Assembly: GCA_002840765.1 (NCBI GenBank)
Contig: PHCE01000012.1
Span: forward strand, 62,001-126,000
Direction: 5' to 3'
Origin: Betaproteobacteria bacterium HGW-Betaproteobacteria-7
Lineage (GTDB): Bacteria > Pseudomonadota > Gammaproteobacteria > Burkholderiales > Rhodocyclaceae
Length of the DNA: 64,000 nucleotides
Shown here: positions 32,902-41,798 of the stretch, piece after piece
How the letters are laid out: every line of letters begins with the position of its first letter
Position numbering within the stretch: position 1 is the first letter of the stretch
Made by a program: the position numbers and the translations under genes
Notes under the pieces: generated by a model
Told to the model about the DNA's origin: nothing
Database searches by the model: none
What the model saw: only the letters and a program-made list of their open reading frames with translations

Positions 32902-34319
32902 TAGCTGGTGACCTTGTTGCGGTTGGCGTGGGCGACGAGCGCGGCGATGACGCAGGACGCGGTGCGCGTCTCGGCGGTGTCGGCCCGGCTGGTAAGGACG
33001 ATGGGTACGCGGGTGCCGAGGACGATGCCGGCGGTCAACGCGTTGGCCAGGTATTCGAGCTGCTTGGCCACCATGTTGCCGGATTCGAGATCGGGTACCA
33101 CGAGAATTTCGGCATGGCCGGCGACCGCCGACTTGATGCCCTTGGTCTTGGCGGCGACGATGGAGACGGCATTGTCGAAGGCCAGCGGGCCGTCGAGGAT
33201 GCCGCCGGTGATCTGGCCGCGGTCAGCCATCTTGCACAGGGCGGCGGCGTCGAGCGTGGACTGGATCTTCGGATTGACCGTTTCGACAGCGGAAAGGATG
33301 GCCACCTTGGGTTCGGGAATGCCGATGATGTGGGCGAGGTCGATGGCGTTCTGAATGATGTCGACCTTGTCTTCCAGCGTCGGCGCGATATTTATTGCTG
33401 CATCGGTGATCAACAGCGGCCGGTGGTAAGTCGGCACGTTCATCAGGAAGACGTGGCTGATGCGGCGGTTGGTGCGCAGGCCGTTGGCGCGCGAAACGAC
33501 TTCGCCCATCAGTTCGTCGGTATGCAGGCTGCCCTTCATCAGCGCTTCGGCGTCGCCGGTACGCACCAGGGAGACGGCGATGGCGGCCGAGTCGTGGCTG
33601 TGCGCGGCATTGACGATGCGGATGCCGGAGAGGTCGAGGCCGAATTCCTCGGCGACGGCGCGGATCTTGTTTTCCGGGCCGACCAGGATCGGTTCGATGA
33701 TGCCGGCCTGGAAGGCCATGACCGGGCCTTTCAGGGATTCGTGGTCGCAGGGGTGGGCGACGGCGGTGGGAATCGGTTCCATGCCCTTCACCCGCGACAG
33801 CATCGCCGTGTAGCGCTCGTGCTTGTCGTCGATATGGACTTCCGGCATGTGCACGGCGCGCAGATGCGAGACTTTTTCGTTCGGTGCCAGCACTTCGGCG
33901 GTGCCGCGGACGACCTGCAGGTTGTCCTGGTTGGTGCACACGCAGTCGAAAATGATGTGCTGGTTGTGGTCGAACTTCTGCTTGGCGGTGATGGTGATGG
34001 TGATGGTGTCGCCGATGGTCACCGGCCGGGCGAAATGCAGGGTCTGGTCGACCAGGATGGTGCCCGGACCGGGAAACTGCGTGCCGAGCACCGTGGAAAT
34101 CAGCGAGCCGCTCCACATGCCGTGAGCGATCACTTCGCGGAACATGCCGCTCTGCGAGTAATTCGGATCGACGACGGTCGGGTTGAAGTCGCCGGTCAGG
34201 ATGGCGAACAGCTTGACGTCTTCCGGCATCAGCGTGCGAGTCAGGCTGGACGAATCGCCGATGGCGATTTCGTCGTAGGTCTTGTTCACCAGGTAGTGTT
34301 GCTCGTTATTCACTTGCAT
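32901..34319 (-). CDS. MaoC-like hydratase/phosphate acyltransferase fusion
   Basis: Bifunctional protein (472 aa). Residues 10-150 are a MaoC-like hotdog domain (SLTRTLMPEDVKLFAILTGDFNP, then IAHGMWSGSLISTVLGTQFPGPGT, DQTLHFARPVTIGD). Residues 165-470 are a phosphate acetyl/butyryltransferase domain (GPVMAFQAGIIEPILVGPE, LMKGSLHTDELMGEVVSR, ITDAAINIAPTLEDK, then GTRVPIVLTSRADT). It should make acyl phosphates from acyl-CoA, with the hotdog part acting on enoyl- or hydroxyacyl-CoA. It is followed by ackA with a 1-nt overlap. The domain pairing is known in proteobacteria. Confidence 0.92.
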   Translation of the reverse strand: MQVNNEQHYLVNKTYDEIAIGDSSSLTRTLMPEDVKLFAILTGDFNPTVVDPNYSQSGMFREVIAHGMWSGSLISTVLGTQFPGPGTILVDQTLHFARPVTIGDTITITITAKQKFDHNQHIIFDCVCTNQDNLQVVRGTAEVLAPNEKVSHLRAVHMPEVHIDDKHERYTAMLSRVKGMEPIPTAVAHPCDHESLKGPVMAFQAGIIEPILVGPENKIRAVAEEFGLDLSGIRIVNAAHSHDSAAIAVSLVRTGDAEALMKGSLHTDELMGEVVSRANGLRTNRRISHVFLMNVPTYHRPLLITDAAINIAPTLEDKVDIIQNAIDLAHIIGIPEPKVAILSAVETVNPKIQSTLDAAALCKMADRGQITGGILDGPLAFDNAVSIVAAKTKGIKSAVAGHAEILVVPDLESGNMVAKQLEYLANALTAGIVLGTRVPIVLTSRADTAETRTASCVIAALVAHANRNKVTS

Positions 34320-34420
34320 GTCGGACTCCCGGAAAGGCGCTCACAGGAGAGCACCGGATGGCTGGCAGTATAGTATGTTGCGCTGCAGCAAACAACGCGG
34401 CTACGCCGTTGCCCGGGTCT

Positions 34421-34903
34421 TCAGGCGCGGGCGGCGTAGCGCCGATCGTGGGCGCTGTTGGGAAGCGGGATCTCGACGGCGAGTTGCGGATGCAATTGCT
34501 GCAGGCGGTCGATCACCCACTGGTTGGCTTCGTAGGCAAATTCGCGGGCGGCCAGCGGCGCCCCGGTCAGCGCCTCGATGAAGAGGGCAACAGCGGCCGA
34601 GCGGCTGACGCCGAATTCGCAGTGCACCATCACCGACATGGCGAAGGGCGCCGCCTGCAATTCGCCGATGAAGGCATCGATGCGCCGGGCCATGGCCATG
34701 TCGAAGAGGCCGGGCAACGGCGGCATGAATTCGTCGGCCGGTACGGCATCGAAGAAGGACAGGCGCAGGACGTGGCGGAACATCGGATCGAGCCGGGCTT
34801 CCGGGGTCGTCGGGTCGGTGATCGAGATGACCGCCATGTAGGGATTGCCCTCCAGCGACTCGGCGAGCTTGCGGGAAGTGTAGAAAACCTTGTTGATGGT
34901 CAT
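34421..34903 (-). CDS. Protein tyrosine/dual-specificity phosphatase-like protein
   Basis: A 160-aa PTP-fold protein. The P-loop is HCEFGVSR at residues 94-101 (Cys95, Arg101; C-x5-R), followed by SAAVALFIEAL. An upstream ISITDP may supply the general acid Asp30, and RLSFFDA precedes the catalytic region, as in phage- and plasmid-associated dual-specificity-like phosphatases. It starts 13 nt after the kinase-like gene, so the pair is probably co-transcribed. Substrates are unknown. The C-terminus is rich in Arg/Ala and lacks membrane segments. Confidence 0.75.
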   Translation of the reverse strand: MTINKVFYTSRKLAESLEGNPYMAVISITDPTTPEARLDPMFRHVLRLSFFDAVPADEFMPPLPGLFDMAMARRIDAFIGELQAAPFAMSVMVHCEFGVSRSAAVALFIEALTGAPLAAREFAYEANQWVIDRLQQLHPQLAVEIPLPNSAHDRRYAARA

Positions 34904-34916
34904 TGCTTGCCTGGGA

Positions 34917-35495
34917 TCATTCCATGAAAACCGGGTCGGAGAAGACCAGGGTACCGTCCTTGCGCATCATCAGGTTGTCGGCCTTGATCAGGTCGGGTAG
35001 GGCGCCGTACTCGTCGGAAAAGACTTCCAGCGCCTGCAGCGACTCCTGAACGGCATCGCTCCAACCCATCGGCGTCACCGTCAGGTGATGCAGGGCGATG
35101 CGGCCCATGTCCTGGGCCAGATTGCGCCACATCATGCAGGCGTCGAAGTAGGAGGTGGAAATCTTGGTCGCTACTTCGGAGGTGTCGCCGGCGCCGGGCA
35201 GCGGATAAAGACGCTCGACTTCGACGATGTGGAAAGGATAGCCGCGGCTGGAGCGGCCGGCCGTGCCGTGGTCGGCATAGACGATGGGAAAGTGGCGGCC
35301 GGTCGGCCGGTCGGGGGCGGTGTAGTAGGCGTAGTCGGTGGGCGAGGAGAGGATCTTGTAGACCCGCTCCTGATCGCCGACCGTATCAGCCTCGACGACG
35401 ATGGTGCTTTCGCCGCGACCGATCTCCTTGCGCCCCTTGAGCAGGGGATGATCGGGAACGGGATCGGCGATGATCGGGTCGGGACAGTCAGCCAT
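34917..35495 (-). CDS. Compact protein-kinase-fold-like hypothetical protein
   Basis: A 192-aa protein with kinase-like signatures. IGRGEST (25-31) resembles a glycine-rich loop, VYKIL (Lys47) a beta3 lysine, and DLIKADNLMMRKDGTLVFSDPVF (from Asp168) a catalytic loop with Asn174 and a metal-binding Asp187. The HRD histidine is absent and the DFG is SDP, as in compact phage kinase-like proteins. The ATG at 35495 has a strong GGAGGAG 8 nt upstream; the longer open frame from 35606 is dismissed. It precedes the phosphatase gene by 13 nt. Kinase activity is inference. Confidence 0.6.
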   Translation of the reverse strand: MADCPDPIIADPVPDHPLLKGRKEIGRGESTIVVEADTVGDQERVYKILSSPTDYAYYTAPDRPTGRHFPIVYADHGTAGRSSRGYPFHIVEVERLYPLPGAGDTSEVATKISTSYFDACMMWRNLAQDMGRIALHHLTVTPMGWSDAVQESLQALEVFSDEYGALPDLIKADNLMMRKDGTLVFSDPVFME

Positions 35496-35580
35496 GAGCT
35501 TCTCCTCCGCAGGACTGGTGGGGTTCCAGCCTAGCGCAGGCGAGGGCGGCAGCCCTTGACCTGCGGCAAGGGATGGTGGC

Positions 35581-36369
35581 TCAGGCGACGATGTGGGCGC
35601 CGGCATCGACGTAGATGGTCTGGCCGGTCATGCCCGAAGAGCCCGGGGTGCACAGGAAGGCGGTCAGGGCGCCGACTTCCTCGATGGTCACGGTGCGGCC
35701 GAGCGGTGCCTTCTGGGCGTCGGATTCGAGCAGGTTGTTGAAGTTGGCGATGCCGGAAGCGGCACGGGTCATGATCGGGCCGGGCGACACGGCGAAGACG
35801 CGGATACCCTTGGGGCCGAGGTCGTAAGCCATGTAGCGGACGGCCGATTCGAGCGCTGCCTTGATGATGCCCATGACGCCGTAGTTGCGGACGACGCGCT
35901 CGGCACCCAGGTAGGACATGGTGATCAGCGAGCCGCCGTGGCTCATCAGCGGCTCCAGCGCCTTGGCCATGCGCAGGAAGCTGTGGCAGGAGACGTTCAT
36001 GGCCGAGTCGAAGCCTTCTTCGCTGGCGTCGATGACGCGGCCGTGCAAGTCGTCGGCATTGCAGAAAGCCATCGAGTGGATGGCGAAGTCGAGTTCGCCG
36101 AAGGTTTCGCCGCACTGGGCGATGACGCCTTCCAGGCAGCCCGGTTCGGCAACGTCCAGTTTGAGGAACAGCTTGGCGCCGAGGCCTTCGGCCAGCGGCT
36201 GGGTATAGCGGGCGGTCTTGTCGTTCTGGTAGGTGACGGCGATTTCGCCACCGAGGGCGACGACGGCCTTGGCGACCGCGTAGGCGATCGACTTGTCGTT
36301 GGCGATGCCGGTGATCAGGCCCTTCTTGCCAGCGAGTGGGAGTAGGGGGTTGATGGCTTCCGTATTCAT
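35581..36369 (-). CDS. fabI: Enoyl-[acyl-carrier-protein] reductase (NADH), FabI type
   Basis: Short-chain dehydrogenase-fold enoyl-ACP reductase (262 aa) of fatty acid synthesis. GKKGLITGIANDKSIAYAVA is the FabI nucleotide motif. HSMAFCN follows, and the active site is Tyr-x6-Lys in NYGVMGIIKAALESAVRYMA. VSPGPIMTRAASGI and the C-terminal GMTGQTIYVDAG are conserved. The N-terminus carries about ten extra residues before the Rossmann strand. It is transcribed toward the kinase-phosphatase pair and the MaoC-pta/ackA genes. Confidence 0.92.
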   Translation of the reverse strand: MNTEAINPLLPLAGKKGLITGIANDKSIAYAVAKAVVALGGEIAVTYQNDKTARYTQPLAEGLGAKLFLKLDVAEPGCLEGVIAQCGETFGELDFAIHSMAFCNADDLHGRVIDASEEGFDSAMNVSCHSFLRMAKALEPLMSHGGSLITMSYLGAERVVRNYGVMGIIKAALESAVRYMAYDLGPKGIRVFAVSPGPIMTRAASGIANFNNLLESDAQKAPLGRTVTIEEVGALTAFLCTPGSSGMTGQTIYVDAGAHIVA

Positions 36370-36599
36370 GCTGTTGATCCTCTGTTATGTGCCATATGGC
36401 GCTGATGCAATGCACCATGCCACGGCTATGTTTATTTACGATGACTGGCTTGGGGAAATGCTGTGGTGCACCATCATTGTGTCACAGCGGGATAGCCGGT
36501 TGTTGATCAAGCAGCGAGTCTTGCGTTGATCTCGCGCAAGAATTCGTCAAGTTTTGGTGCTAGGCTGTTCCTGTCTCAAGTGATCGCCGGGAGGTTGTC
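36370..36599. promoter_or_regulatory. Divergent fabI-hoxF control region with palindromes
   Basis: A 230-nt region between fabI and hoxF, more AT-rich than the genes. It holds a perfect 10-bp palindrome TGGTGCACCA (36464-36473), an upstream TGCACCA copy near 36408, an 8-bp TTGATCAA near 36503, and CTTGCG-N9-CGCAAG (36520-36540). Promoters for both operons are expected here, but no clear -10/-35 or sigma-54 pair was found. Confidence 0.4.
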
Positions 36600-38498
36600 G
36601 TGGCACTGAACGATATGCATGCCGAAGCCGTGGCGGGGATTGTGGATCGCGTGGTCGCCCGCTGGCGGCGCGACCCCACCTGCATGGTGCAGATCCTGCG
36701 CGAAGTGCAGGAAGCCTGTGACTGGATTTCACCGGAAGCCATCGACCGCCTGCAGGTCACGCTGGGCGTCCCGCGCACCAAGATCGAGGGCGTCGCCGGC
36801 TTCTATTCCTTCTTCTACACCGAGCCGCGCGGCCAATACCGGGTGCTGTTCTCGGACAACATCACCGACCGCATGCAGGGCAACCGGGCGCTGATGGAGC
36901 GTCTGTGCAACAACCTATGGGTTGAGCGCGGCAAGGTTTCCGAGGACGGTCTGGTCAGCGTCGGCAAGACCGCCTGTACTGGCCTCTGCGACCAGGGGCC
37001 GGGGATGCTGGTCAATAACTACGCGATTGCCGGTCTGACAGCCGAGCGCATTGACGAGATCGCCGAACTGATCCGCAACAAGGTGCCGCTGGCCGAATGG
37101 CCGAGCGCCTATTTCAGGATTGAAGACAATATTCGCCAGGCAGACATCCTGCTCAATGCCGACTTCGCGCCCGGCGAAGCCTTGCTGGCGGCGCGCGCAC
37201 GGGCGCCGAGCGACGGCCTCAACGCCTCGAATATGCGCTCTTGGCGCGAGGGACTGCCCAGCGGCATTGGCGGTCCGGGCGCCACGCTCGATGAAATCAA
37301 GCGTTCCGGCCTGCGCGGCCGCGGCGGCGCCGGTTTCACCACCGGCCTGAAATGGGAGGCCTGCCGCAATGCACAGCTCAAGGCCGACCATCAGCGCGTC
37401 GTCGTCTGCAATGCCGATGAAGGCGAGCCGGGCACCTTCAAGGACCGCGTGCTGCTGGCGAAGTGCCCCGACCTGGTGTTCGAGGGCATGACCGTGGCTG
37501 CCTACGCCATCGGCGCGACGCGCGGCTTCGTCTATCTGCGCGGCGAGTACCGCTACCTGCTCGATCACCTGCAAGCCGTGCTGGCCCGGCGGCGTAGCCA
37601 GAACCTGCTGGGCAAGGACATCTGCGGCTTGCCCGGGGCGGATTTCGATATCGAAATCCACGTTGGTGCCGGTGCCTATGTCTGCGGCGAGGAATCGGCG
37701 CTGATCGAGTCGCTCGAAGGCAAACGCGGTACGCCGCGTAACCGGCCACCATTCCCGGTGACCAACGGCTATCTTGACCAGCCGACCATCGTCAATAACG
37801 TCGAAACCTTTGCCGCTGCGGCACTCATTGCCTTGAAAGGCGGCGACTGGTACGCCGGCATCGGCACCAAGCATTCGGCCGGAACGAAGGTGCTGTCGGT
37901 GTCCGGCGATTGCGAACGGCCGGGCATCTATGAGTACCCGTTCGGCGTCAGCATCCGTCAGGTGCTGGCCGATTGCGGCGCCACCGAGACGCAGGCGGTA
38001 CAGGTCAGCGGGCCGTCCGGCATCTGCGTCGCCGAGGATGAATTCGACCGCATCATCGGCTTCGAGGACATTCCGACTGCGGGCGCCTTCACCATCTTCA
38101 ACAAGAGCCGCGACATGTTCCAGGTGGCGCGCAACTACGTGCATTTCTTCCAGCACGAGAGTTGCGGCTTCTGCACGCCGTGCCGGGTCGGCACCTCGCT
38201 GTTGAAGAACCTGATGGACAAGCTGCATTACGGCAGCGGTTCGCCCTACGACTTTGCCGAAATCGAGAAGCTCAACCAATTGCTGCAATCGATGAGCCAC
38301 TGCGGCCTCGGCCATACGGCCTGCAATCCGGTGCTCGACACCATCGCCAAATTCCGCCCGGCTTACGACAAGCGGATGATGCAGCAGGACTTCACGCCAG
38401 CCTTCAATCTCGACCGCGAACTGTCGTCGGCTCGGCAGATGACCGGGCGCGACGATGCCGCCGCCCATTTGGCAACGGAACACGGAGGCCAGTCATGA
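36600..38498 (+). CDS. hoxF: NAD-reducing hydrogenase diaphorase subunit HoxF
   Basis: Large diaphorase subunit (632 aa) of the soluble bidirectional [NiFe] hydrogenase. Residues 1-165 are NuoE-like, with Cys residues for a [2Fe-2S] cluster (TACTGLCDQGPG). The NuoF-like part has the FMN/NADH loop GLRGRGGAGFTTGLKW near residue 237, GAGAYVCGEESALIESLEG near residue 356, and the [4Fe-4S] motif ESCGFCTPCRVG near residue 520. The GTG start has GGGAGG 5 nt upstream; an ATG five codons later is possible. It overlaps hoxU by 4 nt. Confidence 0.94.
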   Translation: MALNDMHAEAVAGIVDRVVARWRRDPTCMVQILREVQEACDWISPEAIDRLQVTLGVPRTKIEGVAGFYSFFYTEPRGQYRVLFSDNITDRMQGNRALMERLCNNLWVERGKVSEDGLVSVGKTACTGLCDQGPGMLVNNYAIAGLTAERIDEIAELIRNKVPLAEWPSAYFRIEDNIRQADILLNADFAPGEALLAARARAPSDGLNASNMRSWREGLPSGIGGPGATLDEIKRSGLRGRGGAGFTTGLKWEACRNAQLKADHQRVVVCNADEGEPGTFKDRVLLAKCPDLVFEGMTVAAYAIGATRGFVYLRGEYRYLLDHLQAVLARRRSQNLLGKDICGLPGADFDIEIHVGAGAYVCGEESALIESLEGKRGTPRNRPPFPVTNGYLDQPTIVNNVETFAAAALIALKGGDWYAGIGTKHSAGTKVLSVSGDCERPGIYEYPFGVSIRQVLADCGATETQAVQVSGPSGICVAEDEFDRIIGFEDIPTAGAFTIFNKSRDMFQVARNYVHFFQHESCGFCTPCRVGTSLLKNLMDKLHYGSGSPYDFAEIEKLNQLLQSMSHCGLGHTACNPVLDTIAKFRPAYDKRMMQQDFTPAFNLDRELSSARQMTGRDDAAAHLATEHGGQS

Positions 38499-39202
38499 GT
38501 CACACCTTCACGCTCGACGGCAAAGTCATTCCTTTTACCGAGGGGCAGACCATCATCCAGGCGGCCAGCGCCGCCGGCGTCTTCATCCCGCACCTCTGCT
38601 ACCACCCGGAATTCAAGCCGCACGGCTCGTGCAAGCTGTGCACGGTCAAGGTCAACGGCCGGCATACCGCTTCGTGCACGATGCGCGCGGCGGTCGGCAT
38701 GGTCGTCGAGAGCGAGACCGAGGAAATCAATGCCGAACGGCGGGCGCTGACCCAGATGCTGTTCGTCGAGGGCAACCATTTCTGTCCGTCGTGCGAGCAG
38801 AGCGGTAACTGCCAGTTGCAGGCCACGGCCTACCATCTCGGCATGATGTCGGCGCACTACGATCACTTTTTCCCGAATCGCGCCGTTGATGCCTCGCATC
38901 CCGAGGTGCTGCTTGACTTCAACCGCTGCATCCTCTGTTCGCTGTGCGTGCGCGCCAGCCGCGACGTCGATGGCAAGAACGTCTTCGCCTTGTCCGGGCG
39001 CGGCATCAAGACGCACCTGATCGTCAATGCCAAGTCCGGCCAGCTGGCCGATACCGATTTCACGCTGGCCGACAAGGCGGCGCAGGTCTGCCCGGTCGGC
39101 GTCATCCTGACCAAGCGTCGTGGTTTTGCCGTGCCGATCGGCGAGCGCAAGTTCGACAAGGCGCCGATTTCGGAAACGGCCGAAACGACGGAGGGCCGCT
39201 GA
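38495..39202 (+). CDS. hoxU: NAD-reducing hydrogenase subunit HoxU
   Basis: Electron-transfer subunit (235 aa), homologous to the N-terminus of NuoG. The plant-type [2Fe-2S] cluster uses Cys35, Cys46, Cys49 and Cys61. The His-x3-Cys-x2-Cys-x5-Cys site (HFCPSCEQSGNC) and two further CxxC groups (CILCSLC, then a late CP) bind [4Fe-4S] clusters. It links HoxF to the hydrogenase dimer HoxYH. The start overlaps hoxF as ATGA and hoxY begins one base after the stop. Confidence 0.94.
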   Translation: MSHTFTLDGKVIPFTEGQTIIQAASAAGVFIPHLCYHPEFKPHGSCKLCTVKVNGRHTASCTMRAAVGMVVESETEEINAERRALTQMLFVEGNHFCPSCEQSGNCQLQATAYHLGMMSAHYDHFFPNRAVDASHPEVLLDFNRCILCSLCVRASRDVDGKNVFALSGRGIKTHLIVNAKSGQLADTDFTLADKAAQVCPVGVILTKRRGFAVPIGERKFDKAPISETAETTEGR

Positions 39203-39203
39203 A

Positions 39204-39755
39204 ATGAATGCCCCGAAGAAAAAGCTGAAGGTGGCCACCACCTCGCTGGCCGGTTGTTTCGGCTGTCACATGTCCTTCCTCGACATCGACGAGCGACTAT
39301 TCACGCTGCTCGACCACATCGAGTTCGACCGTTCGCCGCTGACCGACATCAAGGTGGTCAGCCCGGGCACCGACATCGGCATCATCGAGGGCGGCCTGTG
39401 CAATGCCGAGAACGTCCATGTGCTGCGTGAATTCCGCCAGAACTGCACAACGCTGATCGCTATTGGCGCCTGCGCCATCAACGGTGGCCTGCCGGCCCAG
39501 CGCAACCATCTGCCGCTGACTGCCATCCTCGAGGAGGTCTATCACACCGGCCACGGGCTGGCCAACGGCATGATCCCCAACGATCCGGAACTGCCGCTGC
39601 CGCTGAACAAGGTGCACCCGATCCATGAGGTGGTGAAGATCGACTACTTCATCCCCGGCTGCCCGCCCTCCGCCGACGCCATCTGGAAGGTGCTGACCGA
39701 TCTGCTGGCCGGCAAGGAACCCGAGTTGGGCCACGGCCTGATGCACTACGATTAA
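39204..39755 (+). CDS. hoxY: NAD-reducing hydrogenase small subunit HoxY
   Basis: Small [NiFe] hydrogenase subunit (183 aa) with the proximal [4Fe-4S] cluster. SLAGCFGCHMSFLDID (Cys18, Cys21), IGACAINGGLPAQRN and FIPGCPPSADAIW supply the ligands. GGAGGG lies upstream of the ATG at 39204; the open frame from 39120 overlaps hoxU and is not HoxY-like. No Tat signal is present, as expected for a cytosolic enzyme. hoxH follows after 12 nt. Confidence 0.94.
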   Translation: MNAPKKKLKVATTSLAGCFGCHMSFLDIDERLFTLLDHIEFDRSPLTDIKVVSPGTDIGIIEGGLCNAENVHVLREFRQNCTTLIAIGACAINGGLPAQRNHLPLTAILEEVYHTGHGLANGMIPNDPELPLPLNKVHPIHEVVKIDYFIPGCPPSADAIWKVLTDLLAGKEPELGHGLMHYD

Positions 39756-39767
39756 TAGAGGTAGAAC

Positions 39768-41231
39768 ATGACCTACCAGCTAGAAACCGCCGCTCACCCC
39801 GAAACCCTGCGCCGCGTGGCGATCGACCCGGTCTCCCGCGTCGAAGGCCACGGCAAGGTCACCATCCTGCTCGACGAGCAGAACAAGGTGCATCAGGTGC
39901 GCCTGCACATCGTCGAGTTCCGCGGCTTCGAGAAGTTCATCCAGGGCCGGCCGTACTGGGAAGTGCCGGTCATGGTCCAGCGCCTGTGCGGCATCTGCCC
40001 GGTGTCGCATCACCTGGCGGCGTCGAAGGCGCTCGACATCATCGTTGGTGCCAAAAAGCTGACGCCGGCAGCCGAAAAGCTGCGCCGGCTGATGCACTAC
40101 GGCCAGATGCTGCAATCACATGCCCTGCATTTTTTCCACCTCTGTTCGCCGGACCTGCTGTTCGGCTTCGACAGCGACGTCACCCAGCGCAATATCGTCG
40201 GTGTCGCCGCGGCGCATCCGGAAACTGCCAAGCGCGGCGTGCTCCTGCGCAAGTTCGGTCAGGAGGTGATCCGCGTCACCGCCGGCAAGCGCGTGCATGG
40301 CACCGGTGCCGTGCCGGGCGGCATGAACAAGTCGCTGACCGTCGCCGAGCGCGATGAGCTGCTCAAGGACATCTATCACATCGTCCAGTGGTCGCGCGAC
40401 GCGGTCCATCTGATCCAGAAGGTGCATACCCAGGATCCCGGCCTCTACAACAGCTTCGGCATCTTCCGTTCCAATTTCATGTCCATCGTCGGCCACAACG
40501 GCGATCTCGACTTCTACCACGGCACCCTGCGTGCTCGCGACGACAACGGCAAGATCATCTTCGACCACGTCGATTATCAGCACTACGACGATTACATCGA
40601 GGAAGAAGTGAAGTCGTGGAGCTACATGAAGTTTCCCTACTTCAAATCGATCGGCAAGGAACAGGGCTGGTACAAGGTCGGTCCGCTGGCCCGGGTGCAG
40701 AACTGCGACCGGATTTCGACGCCGTTTGCCGAGCACGAGCGCCGCGAGTTCGTCGATTATGCCGGCGGCACGCCGATGCATGCGCCGCTCGCCTACCACT
40801 GGACGCGGATGATCGAGATGCTGCATGCCGCCGAGGTGATCAAGGAACTGCTGCACGACGACGACCTGCTCTCCGACGACCTGATGGTCGAGGGCGAACG
40901 GGCGATGGAAGGGGTCGGCGTCATCGAGGCGCCGCGCGGTACGCTGTTCCACCACTACCGGGTCGATGAGAACGACCTGGTGACCATGGCCAACCTGATC
41001 GTGTCGACGACCAACAACAACCAGGCGATGAACGAGGCGGTGCGCCATGTCGCCCGCCGATATCTGCATGGGCGGGAGGTCACCGAAGGCTTGCTCAACC
41101 ACATCGAGGTGGCGATCCGTGCCTTCGATCCCTGCCTGTCCTGCGCCACGCATGCGCTGGGCAAGATGCCGCTGGAAGTCGAACTGGTCGATGTGGAGGG
41201 CGCCGTGGTGCACGCGCTGAGCCGTTCATGA
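39768..41231 (+). CDS. hoxH: NAD-reducing hydrogenase large subunit HoxH
   Basis: Catalytic [NiFe] subunit (487 aa). The N-terminal active-site pair is Cys74 and Cys77 in RLCGICPVSHH, and the C-terminal pair is Cys456 and Cys459 in DPCLSCATH. The 25 residues after His462 form the tail removed by the maturation protease. The cognate protease gene hoxW overlaps the end by 4 nt. The VSRVEGHGKVTI segment near the N-terminus is typical of the family. Confidence 0.96.
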   Translation: MTYQLETAAHPETLRRVAIDPVSRVEGHGKVTILLDEQNKVHQVRLHIVEFRGFEKFIQGRPYWEVPVMVQRLCGICPVSHHLAASKALDIIVGAKKLTPAAEKLRRLMHYGQMLQSHALHFFHLCSPDLLFGFDSDVTQRNIVGVAAAHPETAKRGVLLRKFGQEVIRVTAGKRVHGTGAVPGGMNKSLTVAERDELLKDIYHIVQWSRDAVHLIQKVHTQDPGLYNSFGIFRSNFMSIVGHNGDLDFYHGTLRARDDNGKIIFDHVDYQHYDDYIEEEVKSWSYMKFPYFKSIGKEQGWYKVGPLARVQNCDRISTPFAEHERREFVDYAGGTPMHAPLAYHWTRMIEMLHAAEVIKELLHDDDLLSDDLMVEGERAMEGVGVIEAPRGTLFHHYRVDENDLVTMANLIVSTTNNNQAMNEAVRHVARRYLHGREVTEGLLNHIEVAIRAFDPCLSCATHALGKMPLEVELVDVEGAVVHALSRS

Positions 41232-41758
41232 TCGCGCCGGTCGTCGTTTTCGCCGTCGGCAACCCGAGCCGCGGCGACGATGCCATTGGGCCCTTGCTGC
41301 TCGAACGGCTGGCCGCTTGGCTGGCGGCCGAGGGGCTGGACGGGCATTTCGATCTGGTCGAGGATTTCCAGTTGCAGATCGAGCACAGCCTCGACCTGCA
41401 GGGCCGGCGCCTGGCGCTGTTCATCGACGCCGGAGTGCAGACCCCGGTGCCGTACAGCTTCCTGCGCATCGCCCCGGCTAGCGGCTTTGCCCACACCACC
41501 CACGAACTGCCGCCGGAAGCGGTGCTACAGGTCTTCCGGCAGACCGAGGCGGCCGAGCCGCCGCCGGCATTCACGCTCTGTGTCAGCGGCGAGCGTTTCG
41601 AACTCGGCGAGCCGTTGAGTCCGGCCGCTGAAGCTCATGCAGCGGCGGCCTTCGCCACGCTCGGGCAACTCTGCCGCGACAGCCATGCAGCGGCCTGGGA
41701 GCGTCTGCAATTCAGCGGGAACGCCGCTGTGGCGCCGGCTGTCGAAGGGGCATGTTGA
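41228..41758 (+). CDS. hoxW: Hydrogenase maturation protease HoxW
   Basis: Endopeptidase (176 aa) of the HoxW/HyaD group that trims the C-terminus of HoxH after nickel insertion. FAVGNPSRGDDAIGPLLLERL carries the conserved Glu/Asp region, FIDAGVQ holds the second metal-binding Asp, and HELPPEAVL the His. The start overlaps hoxH as ATGA, so the two are coupled. The remaining maturation genes (hypA-F) are not in the window. Confidence 0.92.
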   Translation: MIAPVVVFAVGNPSRGDDAIGPLLLERLAAWLAAEGLDGHFDLVEDFQLQIEHSLDLQGRRLALFIDAGVQTPVPYSFLRIAPASGFAHTTHELPPEAVLQVFRQTEAAEPPPAFTLCVSGERFELGEPLSPAAEAHAAAAFATLGQLCRDSHAAAWERLQFSGNAAVAPAVEGAC

Positions 41759-41798
41759 ACGCCGGATCACCGATCCGATACTCCCGGGTGGCTTGCTG

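Noticed and set aside
36446-36461. Possible sigma-54 promoter upstream of hoxF (TGGCTT...ATGC)
   Set aside because: The GG-to-GC spacing is one base too long and the -24 half is poor.
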